Source: Rhodoferax sp.
GTDB lineage: Bacteria > Pseudomonadota > Gammaproteobacteria > Burkholderiales > Burkholderiaceae_C
DNA: 14,813 bases
Reading direction: 5' to 3'
Assembly (NCBI GenBank): GCA_021737905.1
Contig: JAIPDA010000025.1
Location: 1 to 14,813 of the forward strand
Shown: positions 1 to 5,743 of the stretch, piece by piece
How positions within the stretch are numbered: the stretch's first letter is position 1
Layout: each line of letters begins with the position of its first letter
Made by a program: the position numbers and the translations under genes
The notes under the pieces: model-generated
Databases searched by the model: none
Seen by the model: the letters and a program-made list of their open reading frames with translations, nothing else
What the model was told of the DNA's origin: nothing

Positions 1-277
1 GCCTGGGGTTCGGCGCGCCGCCAAGCCCTTGGCCAACCTCGGTGTTGAGTTAAGCTCTGTTTGAGAAGCTCAAGAAAACTATATTGCACACTCTAATTTA
101 AAAATAATTTCTACTCCATCTTAAAGTGATGTGTGCAAATTTGCTCGATATTCTTGGTTTTAACCATGATATGCTTGTTCCAATATGCTGTTGAAGTATT
201 TCACAAAAGTTCCATGTTTGACTGGGTATTCCACGCCCTACTGACCCTATCCCCATCACTTTTTTAGAGGTGTCCAA
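1..277. other. AT-rich leader region upstream of the binding-protein gene
   Basis: No complete gene is visible. Bases 2-64 are open in one + frame and end in TGA (last residues roughly AAKPLANLGVELSSV), so this could be the 3' end of a gene entering from the left, but 20 codons are too few to identify it. Bases 65-277 are clearly richer in A and T than the genes around them, as expected for a regulatory region. They contain two perfect palindromic elements, listed separately. A good ribosome binding site (AGAGGTG, 266-272) lies 5 bases before the ATG at 278. I found no -35/-10 pair with good spacing. TTGCAC at 84-89 with TAATTT at 105-110 is the nearest, and its 15-base spacer is short. Confidence 0.5.
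135..166. promoter_or_regulatory. Two palindromes, candidate operators for the transport locus
   Basis: GCAAATTTGC (135-144) is a perfect 10-base palindrome. TGGTT-TT-AACCA (155-166) is a perfect 5-base inverted repeat with a two-base centre. The second has the TGGT/ACCA outline seen in operators of FadR-type GntR regulators. That is a resemblance only, and no regulator gene lies in the window next to the cluster. Their place 110-145 bases before the binding-protein gene, in AT-rich DNA, suits regulator binding. Confidence 0.3.
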
Positions 278-1072
278 ATGAAGTTTTTCAAGTCAATTTT
301 GTCCATCACTTTGCTTGCCCTGGCTGCTTTTCAAAATCCTGCAGCGGCCCAAGGTGCGCCTGCCAAAAGTCGTCTGCAAACCATCATGGAAAGAGGCAGC
401 TTGCGCGTGGGCACTACTGGCGATTTCAACCCCATGTCGGTCCGCGATGCGGCCACCAACAGCTACCGTGGTTTTGACATCGAGGCCATGGAGCAACTCG
501 CCAAAGACATGGGCGTGAAAATCGAGTGGGTCCCTGCGGAATGGGCCACTTTGGTGGCGGGCATCACCTCCAACCGTTATGACGTTTTCTCGGGTGCCTC
601 CTTGAGCATAGCGCGGGCCAAAACAGTGGCTTTTTCTGACCCTTATATCGAGGCCGGCACTGTGCCAGTGATTCGCAAGGCGGACGCAGCCCGTTTTAAC
701 ACCTGGGCAGACCTCAACCGAAGCGGCACGCAAATTGCCGTGTCCTTGGGCACTGTGTTTGAAGAGCAGGCCAAGGCTCACTTTCCCCAGGCCAGCGTGC
801 GGGGTATTGAAAAACCAGCAACAGGCTACCAAGAGGTGTTGGCTGGCCGTGCAGTGGCCACCATTACCAGCAACGTAGAGGCGGCGACCCTTATCAAGAC
901 CCACCCCAGTTTGACGGTGATATCCAAAGCTGAGCTGCGCAACAAGCGGCCTTTTGCTTACCCCCTGCCCCAAGGCGATCCAGTCTGGACTACTTTTGTG
1001 AACAACTGGGTGGCTTTAAAGAAATCTGAAGGCTTTTTTGACGTTCTTGAAAAAAAATGGCTGGGTTCGTGA
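278..1072 (+). CDS. Periplasmic substrate-binding protein of an amino-acid-type ABC transporter (family 3, PheC-like)
   Basis: This is the soluble periplasmic receptor that would deliver a small solute to the permease encoded next. Residues 1-24 are a Sec signal peptide (basic start, hydrophobic core, AAA before Q25). The mature part has the family 3 layout: LRVGTTGDFNP (42-52), GFDIEAMEQLAK (65-76), SIARAKTVAFSDPY (110-123) and a long C-terminal helix. Arg113 sits where this family holds the ligand carboxylate. It resembles cyclohexadienyl dehydratase (PheC), which evolved from such binding proteins, and Glu162 falls on a Glu also present in PheC. At the place where amino-acid binders carry an Asp for the alpha-amino group it has Ser198, so the ligand may not be a plain alpha-amino acid. 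A strong AGAGGTG precedes the start. The permease begins 18 bases after the stop, so transport is the likelier job than dehydratase activity. Confidence 0.85.
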   Translation: MKFFKSILSITLLALAAFQNPAAAQGAPAKSRLQTIMERGSLRVGTTGDFNPMSVRDAATNSYRGFDIEAMEQLAKDMGVKIEWVPAEWATLVAGITSNRYDVFSGASLSIARAKTVAFSDPYIEAGTVPVIRKADAARFNTWADLNRSGTQIAVSLGTVFEEQAKAHFPQASVRGIEKPATGYQEVLAGRAVATITSNVEAATLIKTHPSLTVISKAELRNKRPFAYPLPQGDPVWTTFVNNWVALKKSEGFFDVLEKKWLGS

Positions 1073-1090
1073 TCGATCAGCCCTGCTGAC

Positions 1091-1861
1091 ATGAAGCGTC
1101 ACTCCGCCGGCTTGTTGGTGGTGCTGGCGGCCTTGGGGCTGCTGACGGCCTGCGGTGGGACCAGTGACGGCACGGCCTACACATGGGGTTGGTACACCCT
1201 GAACCCGTGGACCGACAAGGGGGCCTCCAACCTGTCCTTTCTGCTGGCCGGCATTTGGTTGACTCTGGCCTTGTCGCTGACCGCCATTGCGGTGTCAGTG
1301 GTCATGGGGGTTTTGCTGGCGCTGTCTGCGCTGTCGAAATCCAAGGCCTTGCGCACCATCTCGCGTGTTTATGTGGAAGTGTTCAGGTCCATTCCCCTGT
1401 TGGTGTTGTTGCTGTGGGTTTATTACGGCCTGCCCATGGTGTCTGGCCTGCAATTTGGCGCTTTCACGGCGGGTATCATTTCACTGGCGCTGTCTGATGC
1501 GGCGTTTGAATCGGAGATTTTCCGTGCTGGTATCCAGTCGGTGGCCAAAGGCCAGCGCGAAGCTGCACAAACTTTGGGTTTGTCCAGCCGTGATGCTTTT
1601 CGGTTTGTTATTTTCCCACAGGCCATTCGAATCATCTTGCCCGCCTTGGGCAATCAGTTTGTGTATGTGATGAAGATGAGCTCGCTGGTGTCCGTGATCG
1701 GTCTTCAAGAGCTGACCCGGCGGGCCAATGAACTCAACGTTTCAGAGTACCGGCCGCTTGAAATTTACACTGCTTTGGTGGTCGAGTACCTGCTGTTGAT
1801 TTTGCTCACCTCATGGGGTGTGCGCAGGCTTGAAAAGCGACTGTCTAACGGCTTGCGCTAA
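1091..1861 (+). CDS. Inner-membrane permease of a polar amino acid-type ABC transporter, with a lipoprotein-like N-terminus
   Basis: This is a HisM/GlnP-type transmembrane subunit that would form the channel for the solute bound by the preceding gene product. Hydrophobic segments lie near 48-80, 100-117, 123-138 and 225-242. The cytoplasmic EAA loop that docks on the ATPase is clear (EAAQTLGLSSRDAF 157-170, then FPQAIRIILPALGNQF). The first 21 residues form a near-perfect lipoprotein signal: basic MKRH, a hydrophobic stretch, then lipobox LTAC at 18-21. If lipidated and cleaved, the N-terminus would sit in the periplasm, which agrees with the usual N-out topology. The next Met is residue 72, inside the membrane domain, so the long start is needed. 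There is no Shine-Dalgarno sequence; translation may be coupled to the gene 18 bases upstream. The gene is tail to tail with the ATPase gene, 21 bases apart. Confidence 0.88.
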   Translation: MKRHSAGLLVVLAALGLLTACGGTSDGTAYTWGWYTLNPWTDKGASNLSFLLAGIWLTLALSLTAIAVSVVMGVLLALSALSKSKALRTISRVYVEVFRSIPLLVLLLWVYYGLPMVSGLQFGAFTAGIISLALSDAAFESEIFRAGIQSVAKGQREAAQTLGLSSRDAFRFVIFPQAIRIILPALGNQFVYVMKMSSLVSVIGLQELTRRANELNVSEYRPLEIYTALVVEYLLLILLTSWGVRRLEKRLSNGLR

Positions 1862-1882
1862 AGCCAAGCCTCAGCGCTTTGT

Positions 1883-2641
1883 TCAGTGTTGCAGGATTCG
1901 GTCTAGAAATTGGCGGCAGCGCTCACTGCGTGGGGCGTTGAAGAATTCCGTCGGAGGCGCGTCTTCAACCAGCTTGCCCTGGTTCATAAAAACCACCCGA
2001 TCAGCAACCCGTCTGGCAAAACCCATTTCGTGCGTGACGCACAGCATGGTCATGCCCTCCTCGGCCAGCCCCTCCATAACACCCAGCACCTCTTGGATCA
2101 TTTCTGGGTCTAATGCGGATGTGGGCTCATCAAACAGCATGATGCGCGGCCGCATGCACAGAGAGCGCGCAATAGCCACCCGTTGCTGTTGCCCGCCCGA
2201 AAGTTGAGCGGGAAATTTATACGCTTGATCAGCAATGTCCACCCGTTCTAAGTAGGTCATAGCCAAGGCATTGGCTTCTTCGCGCGTCATGCTGCGCACT
2301 CGCATGGGTGCTAATGTGAGGTTGTCCAGGACTGAGAGGTGGCCAAACAAATTAAATTGCTGAAACACCATGCCTATCTCACTGCGCGACAAGGCCTGCT
2401 GCGATGCCGCAGAGCCGACTTCAGTGTGCTCCACCCAGATTTGTCCACCATCGTGATGCTCGAGTTGGCTCAAGCAGCGAATCAACGTGGACTTGCCCGA
2501 CCCCGAGGGGCCGCAAATTACAATTTTTTCACCGCTGCGAACGGATAAATTCACTTGGTCCAAGGCCTTGAATTGGCCAAAGGACTTGCTCACGTTATCA
2601 AACCGGATCAGCGGCAAGGACCCCGCAAACGACTGACTCAT
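1883..2641 (-). CDS. ATP-binding subunit of the amino acid-type ABC transporter
   Basis: This 252-residue cytoplasmic ATPase would power the transporter whose receptor and permease lie on the other strand. All motifs are intact: Walker A GPSGSGKST (44-52), Q-loop at Gln94/95, signature LSGGQQQR (147-154), Walker B IMLFDEP (167-173) with Glu172, D-loop SALD (175-178), H-loop His204. Sequence and length are those of the GlnQ/HisP group. The frame is open to an ATG at 2674, but I chose the ATG at 2641: it has an excellent GGAGGT (2649-2654) seven bases ahead, and a -10-like TATAGT at 2673-2678 would start the transcript after the upstream ATG. It is unusual for this subunit to be on the strand opposite its partners with its own promoter. 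Pairing with this permease is inferred from adjacency and family match. Confidence 0.9.
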   Translation of the reverse strand: MSQSFAGSLPLIRFDNVSKSFGQFKALDQVNLSVRSGEKIVICGPSGSGKSTLIRCLSQLEHHDGGQIWVEHTEVGSAASQQALSRSEIGMVFQQFNLFGHLSVLDNLTLAPMRVRSMTREEANALAMTYLERVDIADQAYKFPAQLSGGQQQRVAIARSLCMRPRIMLFDEPTSALDPEMIQEVLGVMEGLAEEGMTMLCVTHEMGFARRVADRVVFMNQGKLVEDAPPTEFFNAPRSERCRQFLDRILQH

Positions 2642-2672
2642 GGATAACACCTCCGCCAGAAATGAAAGCTTC

Positions 2673-2680
2673 ACTATAAT
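2673..2680. promoter_or_regulatory. Overlapping divergent -10 elements (ATPase gene / creatininase operon)
   Basis: ACTATAAT reads TATAAT on the + strand (2675-2680) and TATAGT on the - strand (2678-2673). The + element lies seven bases before the creatininase ATG at 2688, so the transcript would begin at or next to the start codon. The - element gives the ATPase gene a leader of about 25 bases that contains its GGAGGT. No good -35 box was found for either direction. Because both -10 hexamers share bases, the two promoters should compete for polymerase. Confidence 0.45.
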
Positions 2681-2687
2681 TTAGCTA

Positions 2688-3476
2688 ATGTATCTTGCCT
2701 ATACAAGCTGGCCGCAAGTTGAGCAATATTTAAATCGGTGCCGCGGCGTCATCATCCCGCTCGGCTCGACCGAGCAGCACGGTCCCATTGGCCCTATTGG
2801 TACCGACGCGCTGGTCTCAAATGCGGTCGCTGAAGGTGCTGCCGAGCGCGGCAATTGGCTGCTGGCACCAGCCCTTTCTTTCGGGCCGGCTCAATTTAAT
2901 CTAGGGTTTCCCGGAACCATCGGCTTGCGCGCAAGCACGCTGATGGCTATGGTGCAAGATGTGCTTAACTGCCTGACATCACAAGGCTTTAATCGCTTTT
3001 ACTTTCTTAACGGCCACGGTGCCAACATCGCAGCCGTTAACGCCGCATGCCAAGATTTTTATGCGCAGTGGAGCATGGGTATGCGAAGCGGTACGGCCCC
3101 ACAATGTCGTCTGCGATCTTGGTGGGACTATCCAAGCCCTGACCAATTGCGCAAGCAATGGTACGGCGATTGGGAGGGCATGCATGCCACCCCCAGTGAG
3201 TTGGCCATTGCGATGGCTTTGTTGGGTGATCGGTTTCCCAGTGGTTCTTCTGAGCTTGCCCAAGTTCAAAATCCGCCCAAGCCCTTGCCTGAGGGTTATG
3301 CCCGCTTACATGCGGGTGATAACCACTTGGACGCGCAAGCTCACCGGGCTGAATTTCCAGACGGTCGAGTAGGCTCGCATTCGGCGCTGGCCACTGCCTC
3401 TCAAGGCCATGCCTTGCTCAAGGCTGCGGTAGACGACGCGTACCAAGACATTTGGTCTTTTTTTAAATTGACATGA
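2688..3476 (+). CDS. Creatininase-family metal-dependent amidohydrolase
   Basis: This 262-residue cytoplasmic enzyme belongs to a family of metal hydrolases acting on cyclic or linear amides (creatinine amidohydrolase, formamide hydrolases of flavin and deazaflavin synthesis, MftE). The metal-binding pattern is present: IIPLGSTEQHG (22-32) with Glu29 and His31, GTD with Asp40, NGHGAN (108-113) with His110, and MHATPSE (165-171) with Glu171. The usual second His in EQHGPH is Ile34 here. The substrate cannot be read from the sequence. It opens a four-gene operon divergent from the transporter ATPase, so it probably acts on the imported compound or an early product. An in-frame TAG at 2682-2684 forces the start to 2688. 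There is no Shine-Dalgarno sequence, and TATAAT ends seven bases upstream, suggesting a leaderless message. The stop overlaps the next start (ATGA). Confidence 0.85.
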   Translation: MYLAYTSWPQVEQYLNRCRGVIIPLGSTEQHGPIGPIGTDALVSNAVAEGAAERGNWLLAPALSFGPAQFNLGFPGTIGLRASTLMAMVQDVLNCLTSQGFNRFYFLNGHGANIAAVNAACQDFYAQWSMGMRSGTAPQCRLRSWWDYPSPDQLRKQWYGDWEGMHATPSELAIAMALLGDRFPSGSSELAQVQNPPKPLPEGYARLHAGDNHLDAQAHRAEFPDGRVGSHSALATASQGHALLKAAVDDAYQDIWSFFKLT

Positions 3477-4120
3477 TCATTTTGTACGGATCACCGCTGT
3501 CAACGTACACCGCCAAGGTGAGACTGGCGCTGAACTGGCGCGGCCTGGCCTTTGAAGAGCGCGAACCTGAAGGCGGTTACAAGTCAGCGGCGTGGTCTGC
3601 GCGGGTGGCCATGGGCACAATACCTGCGCTTGACCATGACGGCTTTTTGCTAGCCGAGTCTGAGGTCATTCTGGAATACCTAGAGGAAACGTTCCCCGAT
3701 CGCCCGCTGCTGCCCGCACAGCCGCAGGCCCGGGCTGTGGTGCGTTGCTTGGCCCGCCTCCACGATTTACACGTGGAGCCGCAAGTCAGAGCGCTCTTTT
3801 CTTTGATCAAAGACCCCACCCAGGGCTCGCGCTTGTTGTCCTTGAAGGTATCCCTTGAGGACCGCTTGCAGCGTCTGGCCACGGTGGCTGTGGCGAGCCC
3901 TTGCATGGCCGGTAGCCAACCCTCCTTGGCCGATTGTGGTTTTGCAGTCACCTTGCCGCTGGCCCGACGTCTTTTTCTGGAATTAGGCCAGCCTTTGGAG
4001 ATTCCTGCCAAACTCTGGGTGTGGGAAGATGCCATGGCCGCTGACCGCACGCTTCAACAAACCTTGGCCCCTTGGCGTGACGCCCTTGAGGCGTGGCTGC
4101 TTGCTTTCAGGAGACCGTGA
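3473..4120 (+). CDS. Glutathione S-transferase-like protein
   Basis: This 215-residue protein has the two-domain glutathione transferase plan. The N-terminal thioredoxin-like part (about 1-78) opens IILYGSPLSTYTAKVRLAL, followed by GTIPAL with the cis-Pro at 51 and AESEVILEYLEE with Glu62-Ser63 to hold the gamma-glutamyl group. The C-terminal part (about 86-215) is the helical domain, with the DCGFAVTLPL region near 153-162. Ser10 is a plausible catalytic residue because no Tyr or Cys occupies that place, but the class (zeta, beta or other) is uncertain. It starts inside the stop of the creatininase gene (ATGA) and ends one base into the next gene, so the three should be co-translated. In such an operon it could conjugate, isomerise or dehalogenate an intermediate, or guard against a reactive product; this is inference. 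Confidence 0.82.
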   Translation: MIILYGSPLSTYTAKVRLALNWRGLAFEEREPEGGYKSAAWSARVAMGTIPALDHDGFLLAESEVILEYLEETFPDRPLLPAQPQARAVVRCLARLHDLHVEPQVRALFSLIKDPTQGSRLLSLKVSLEDRLQRLATVAVASPCMAGSQPSLADCGFAVTLPLARRLFLELGQPLEIPAKLWVWEDAMAADRTLQQTLAPWRDALEAWLLAFRRP

Positions 4121-4737
4121 TGGATCACCCGTTAGAGCCTGTTAATAGCCCTTTGCTGTATGCCGACTGGCAGCACATTGACAAAATCAGCTTGGAGCAT
4201 TTCAGCACCAAGGATTGGCAAGTGTTGCAAAGCCAGCGGCACATCTATTACCGTGAGCAACAGGCGCGCCAAGCGCTGCGGATGTTGGCCGACTCTGAGG
4301 CTGACGAGACATTCGGTTACCGTATCAATAATTTCAGGCACTGTCTGCAATCGGCCACCATGGCCTTGCGCGATGGCTTAAACGAAGAAGACATCGTCGT
4401 CAGCCTTTTCCACGACATCGGCTTCATCAGTTGCCCAGACAGTCACGGTGAATTTGCGGCTGCTTTGCTGGGCAATTACGTGTCTGAGCGCAACCGTTGG
4501 ATGCTCAGACGCCACGCCATTTTTCAAGACGTGCACTGTCCTCATCATCCCCACGCCGATCCCCAGGCTCGCGAACGCTGGCGCGGACATCCGAACTTTG
4601 AATGGGCCGCCACTTTTGTCGAGCGCTACGATCAAGCAGCCATTGATCCAGCTTACGAGTGCGCGCCTTTGTCACACTTCGAGCCCATGGTCATGCGCTT
4701 GTTTTCCCGGCCGTCCCAGCCCTTGTACATCGATTAA
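4120..4737 (+). CDS. HD-domain protein related to PhnZ/MIOX-type mixed-valent diiron oxygenases (COG4341-like)
   Basis: This 205-residue protein is of the kind usually labelled predicted HD phosphohydrolase. Its residues match the ligand set of PhnZ, the diiron oxygenase that cleaves a C-P bond: His74 (RHCLQ), His98-Asp99 (FHDIGF), His109 (DSHGEF), His132 (RRHAIF) and Asp171 (ERYDQAA). The C-terminal HFEPMVMRLF (186-195) is also family-like. An oxygenase breaking a C-C or C-P bond next to an alcohol is therefore a serious alternative to phosphohydrolase. As I recall PhnZ, Tyr24 and Glu27 shape its substrate pocket; here the aligned residues are Thr64 and Tyr67, so the substrate should differ. 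No PhnY-like partner is in the window. The start at 4120 has AGGAG (4109-4113) six bases ahead and overlaps the previous stop by one base; a GTG at 4093 is possible but poorer. Confidence 0.8.
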   Translation: MDHPLEPVNSPLLYADWQHIDKISLEHFSTKDWQVLQSQRHIYYREQQARQALRMLADSEADETFGYRINNFRHCLQSATMALRDGLNEEDIVVSLFHDIGFISCPDSHGEFAAALLGNYVSERNRWMLRRHAIFQDVHCPHHPHADPQARERWRGHPNFEWAATFVERYDQAAIDPAYECAPLSHFEPMVMRLFSRPSQPLYID

Positions 4738-4750
4738 ATCGGAGAACACA

Positions 4751-5341
4751 ATGTCTGCATGGATACAGATGATTCCTCTTGACCAAGCCCGTGGGGCGCT
4801 GGCCACGGCCTATGAAAAAGTGAAGACGCCGCATGGCACTGTAGACAACGTGATGAAGGCGCACAGCTTGCGGCCGCACACCATGGAGGGCCATGTGGCC
4901 TTGTACCGCAGTGTGCTGCATAGCTCAGACAACACCTTGCCCTTTGTTTTTTTGGAAGTTGTGGCGTCTTACGTGAGCATGCTGAACAGCTGTGACTACA
5001 GCTTAAAACACCATTTTGCCAATGCAAGAAGGCTGATGGCCGACCCAGACCGGGCTGAGGCCGTACGCCTGGCGTTGCTACAGGGCCAGCCTGAAAGGGT
5101 GTTCAGTGGCAAGGAATTGGCGTTACTGGTTTACGCGGGAAAGCTCACCAGGGACGTTGCAAAAATGGTCAAAAATGATTTTGATGCGTTGCATGCTGCT
5201 GGTTGTGACGATGGTCAAATCCTGGAGGTCAACCAGGTATGCGCGTATTTCAACTACTCCAACCGCCTGCTCAATGGCCTGGGTGTAACCACACAGGGCG
5301 ACACCATAGGCTATTACAAAGACCAGCCTGCGCAGGGCTGA
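4751..5341 (+). CDS. AhpD/carboxymuconolactone decarboxylase-like protein (peroxidase-related family), CxxS variant
   Basis: This 196-residue all-helical protein resembles the uncharacterised peroxidase-related enzymes of the AhpD-like fold. The active-site helix is LEVVASYVSMLNSCDYSLKHH. Aligned to AhpD, Glu69, Cys81 and His88 keep the relay, but the second Cys, the attacking one in AhpD, is Ser84, so classic disulphide chemistry is not possible. A second conserved region with NQVCAYFNYSNRLLNGLG (about 162-179) is typical of the family. It closes the operon 13 bases after the HD-protein gene, with GGAG at 4741-4744 six bases before ATG. The frame is open upstream to 4448, but that stretch is antisense-like shadow of the HD gene. 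Its role may be removal of a peroxide or quinone-like by-product, or a decarboxylase or isomerase step; neither is shown. Confidence 0.8.
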   Translation: MSAWIQMIPLDQARGALATAYEKVKTPHGTVDNVMKAHSLRPHTMEGHVALYRSVLHSSDNTLPFVFLEVVASYVSMLNSCDYSLKHHFANARRLMADPDRAEAVRLALLQGQPERVFSGKELALLVYAGKLTRDVAKMVKNDFDALHAAGCDDGQILEVNQVCAYFNYSNRLLNGLGVTTQGDTIGYYKDQPAQG

Positions 5342-5590
5342 AAGTCTGGCGCGGAGCTAGAGGGTTTGCGTTAACTCACACCCCCATCGCACCCAGCGAC
5401 AGAGCCATCAAAATCGTCAGCGTCTGCGGCAGCAACAAACGGGCAGCCGAAAAAATTCAAGTCAGGACGTGGTCTAAAAATTAGCAATTGCTGGACGTTG
5501 ACTTCAGCGATGACGCCTTGGGCGTGGCCAGCTGGGATACGCTAGCACAGGGTGATCATCTTGCCAAGCGAGTACTGACATGGTGGCAGC

Positions 5591-5683
5591 CTAACGCTTC
5601 AGACCGATCGCGGCCCACAAGAAGTCGTAAAAAAACAGCAGTGCGGTCCTGTTGTCGTGCTTGCGCTGCTTCGCTGCTCTCAT
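5591..5683 (-). CDS. Possible 30-residue membrane miniprotein (or repeat-borne spurious frame)
   Basis: The frame starts with ATG at 5683 and ends with TAG at 5591-5593. The product opens with a strongly basic stretch (MRAAKQRKHDNR) followed by a hydrophobic aromatic segment (TALLFFYDFLWAAIGL) and ends KR. That is the shape of a small inner-membrane protein with an inward-facing basic N-terminus. There is no clear Shine-Dalgarno sequence. The start codon lies in the loop of the hairpin at 5667-5695. I have a vague memory of very similar short conceptual proteins in Comamonadaceae genomes, which would fit a dispersed repeat as well as a real gene; I cannot confirm it. Confidence 0.25.
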   Translation of the reverse strand: MRAAKQRKHDNRTALLFFYDFLWAAIGLKR

Positions 5684-5695
5684 AGCTGCGAAGCA
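5667..5695. repeat. Hairpin-forming inverted repeat
   Basis: TGCTTCGC (5667-5674) pairs perfectly with GCGAAGCA (5688-5695). Inside it, GCT (5676-5678) pairs with AGC (5684-5686) after one T-T mismatch, leaving a five-base loop CTCAT. There is no T-run after it on either strand, so it is not a simple terminator. It may be part of a REP-like dispersed element. Confidence 0.6.
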
Positions 5696-5743
5696 AACCT
5701 TTGACTCGCTTTAGTCCTGCGGTGGTCTTGATGACTTGGGGTG

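Larger units (their letters stand above)
5342..5743. other. Intergenic stretch without a confident gene
   Basis: About 400 bases between the operon end and the tRNA terminator. No + strand reading frame here has a ribosome binding site or recognisable product. On the - strand two short hydrophobic frames stand out. One is 26 codons (5376-5456) ending LTILMALSLGAMGV, which could be the decayed tail of a membrane-protein gene. The other is a 30-codon frame with its own ATG (listed separately). A strong hairpin lies at 5667-5695. The mixture looks like a degenerate junction or a dispersed repeat between accessory and core regions. Confidence 0.5.

Noticed and set aside
293..973. Long - strand frame opposite the binding-protein gene
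   Set aside because: The product is of shadow type (many His, Gly and Arg with no fold pattern) and lies fully under a well-supported gene.
278..1072. Naming the first gene cyclohexadienyl dehydratase (pheC)
   Set aside because: The similarity is real, but a matching permease follows directly and an ATPase is adjacent, so a transport receptor is the better reading.
1860..1880. AAAGC...GCTTT hairpin between permease and ATPase genes as a terminator
   Set aside because: Only five pairs with an 11-base loop and no T-run; too weak to support.
4120..4737. Calling the HD protein a phosphohydrolase
   Set aside because: The spacing of all six ligands, including the distal Asp171 in a YDQ context, fits the diiron oxygenase group better than HD phosphatases.
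4448..4750. N-terminal extension of the AhpD-like protein
   Set aside because: This part overlaps the HD gene in another frame; the ATG at 4751 has a GGAG at proper distance and gives a normal family length.
5589..5595. Integron attC-like core site GCCTAAC
   Set aside because: No partner GTTRRRY at a plausible distance and no attC-like imperfect hairpin around it.
5488..5685. + strand 65-codon frame in the gap
   Set aside because: No ribosome binding site, odd composition (Arg/Ser/Cys-rich end), and the frame covers the hairpin region.
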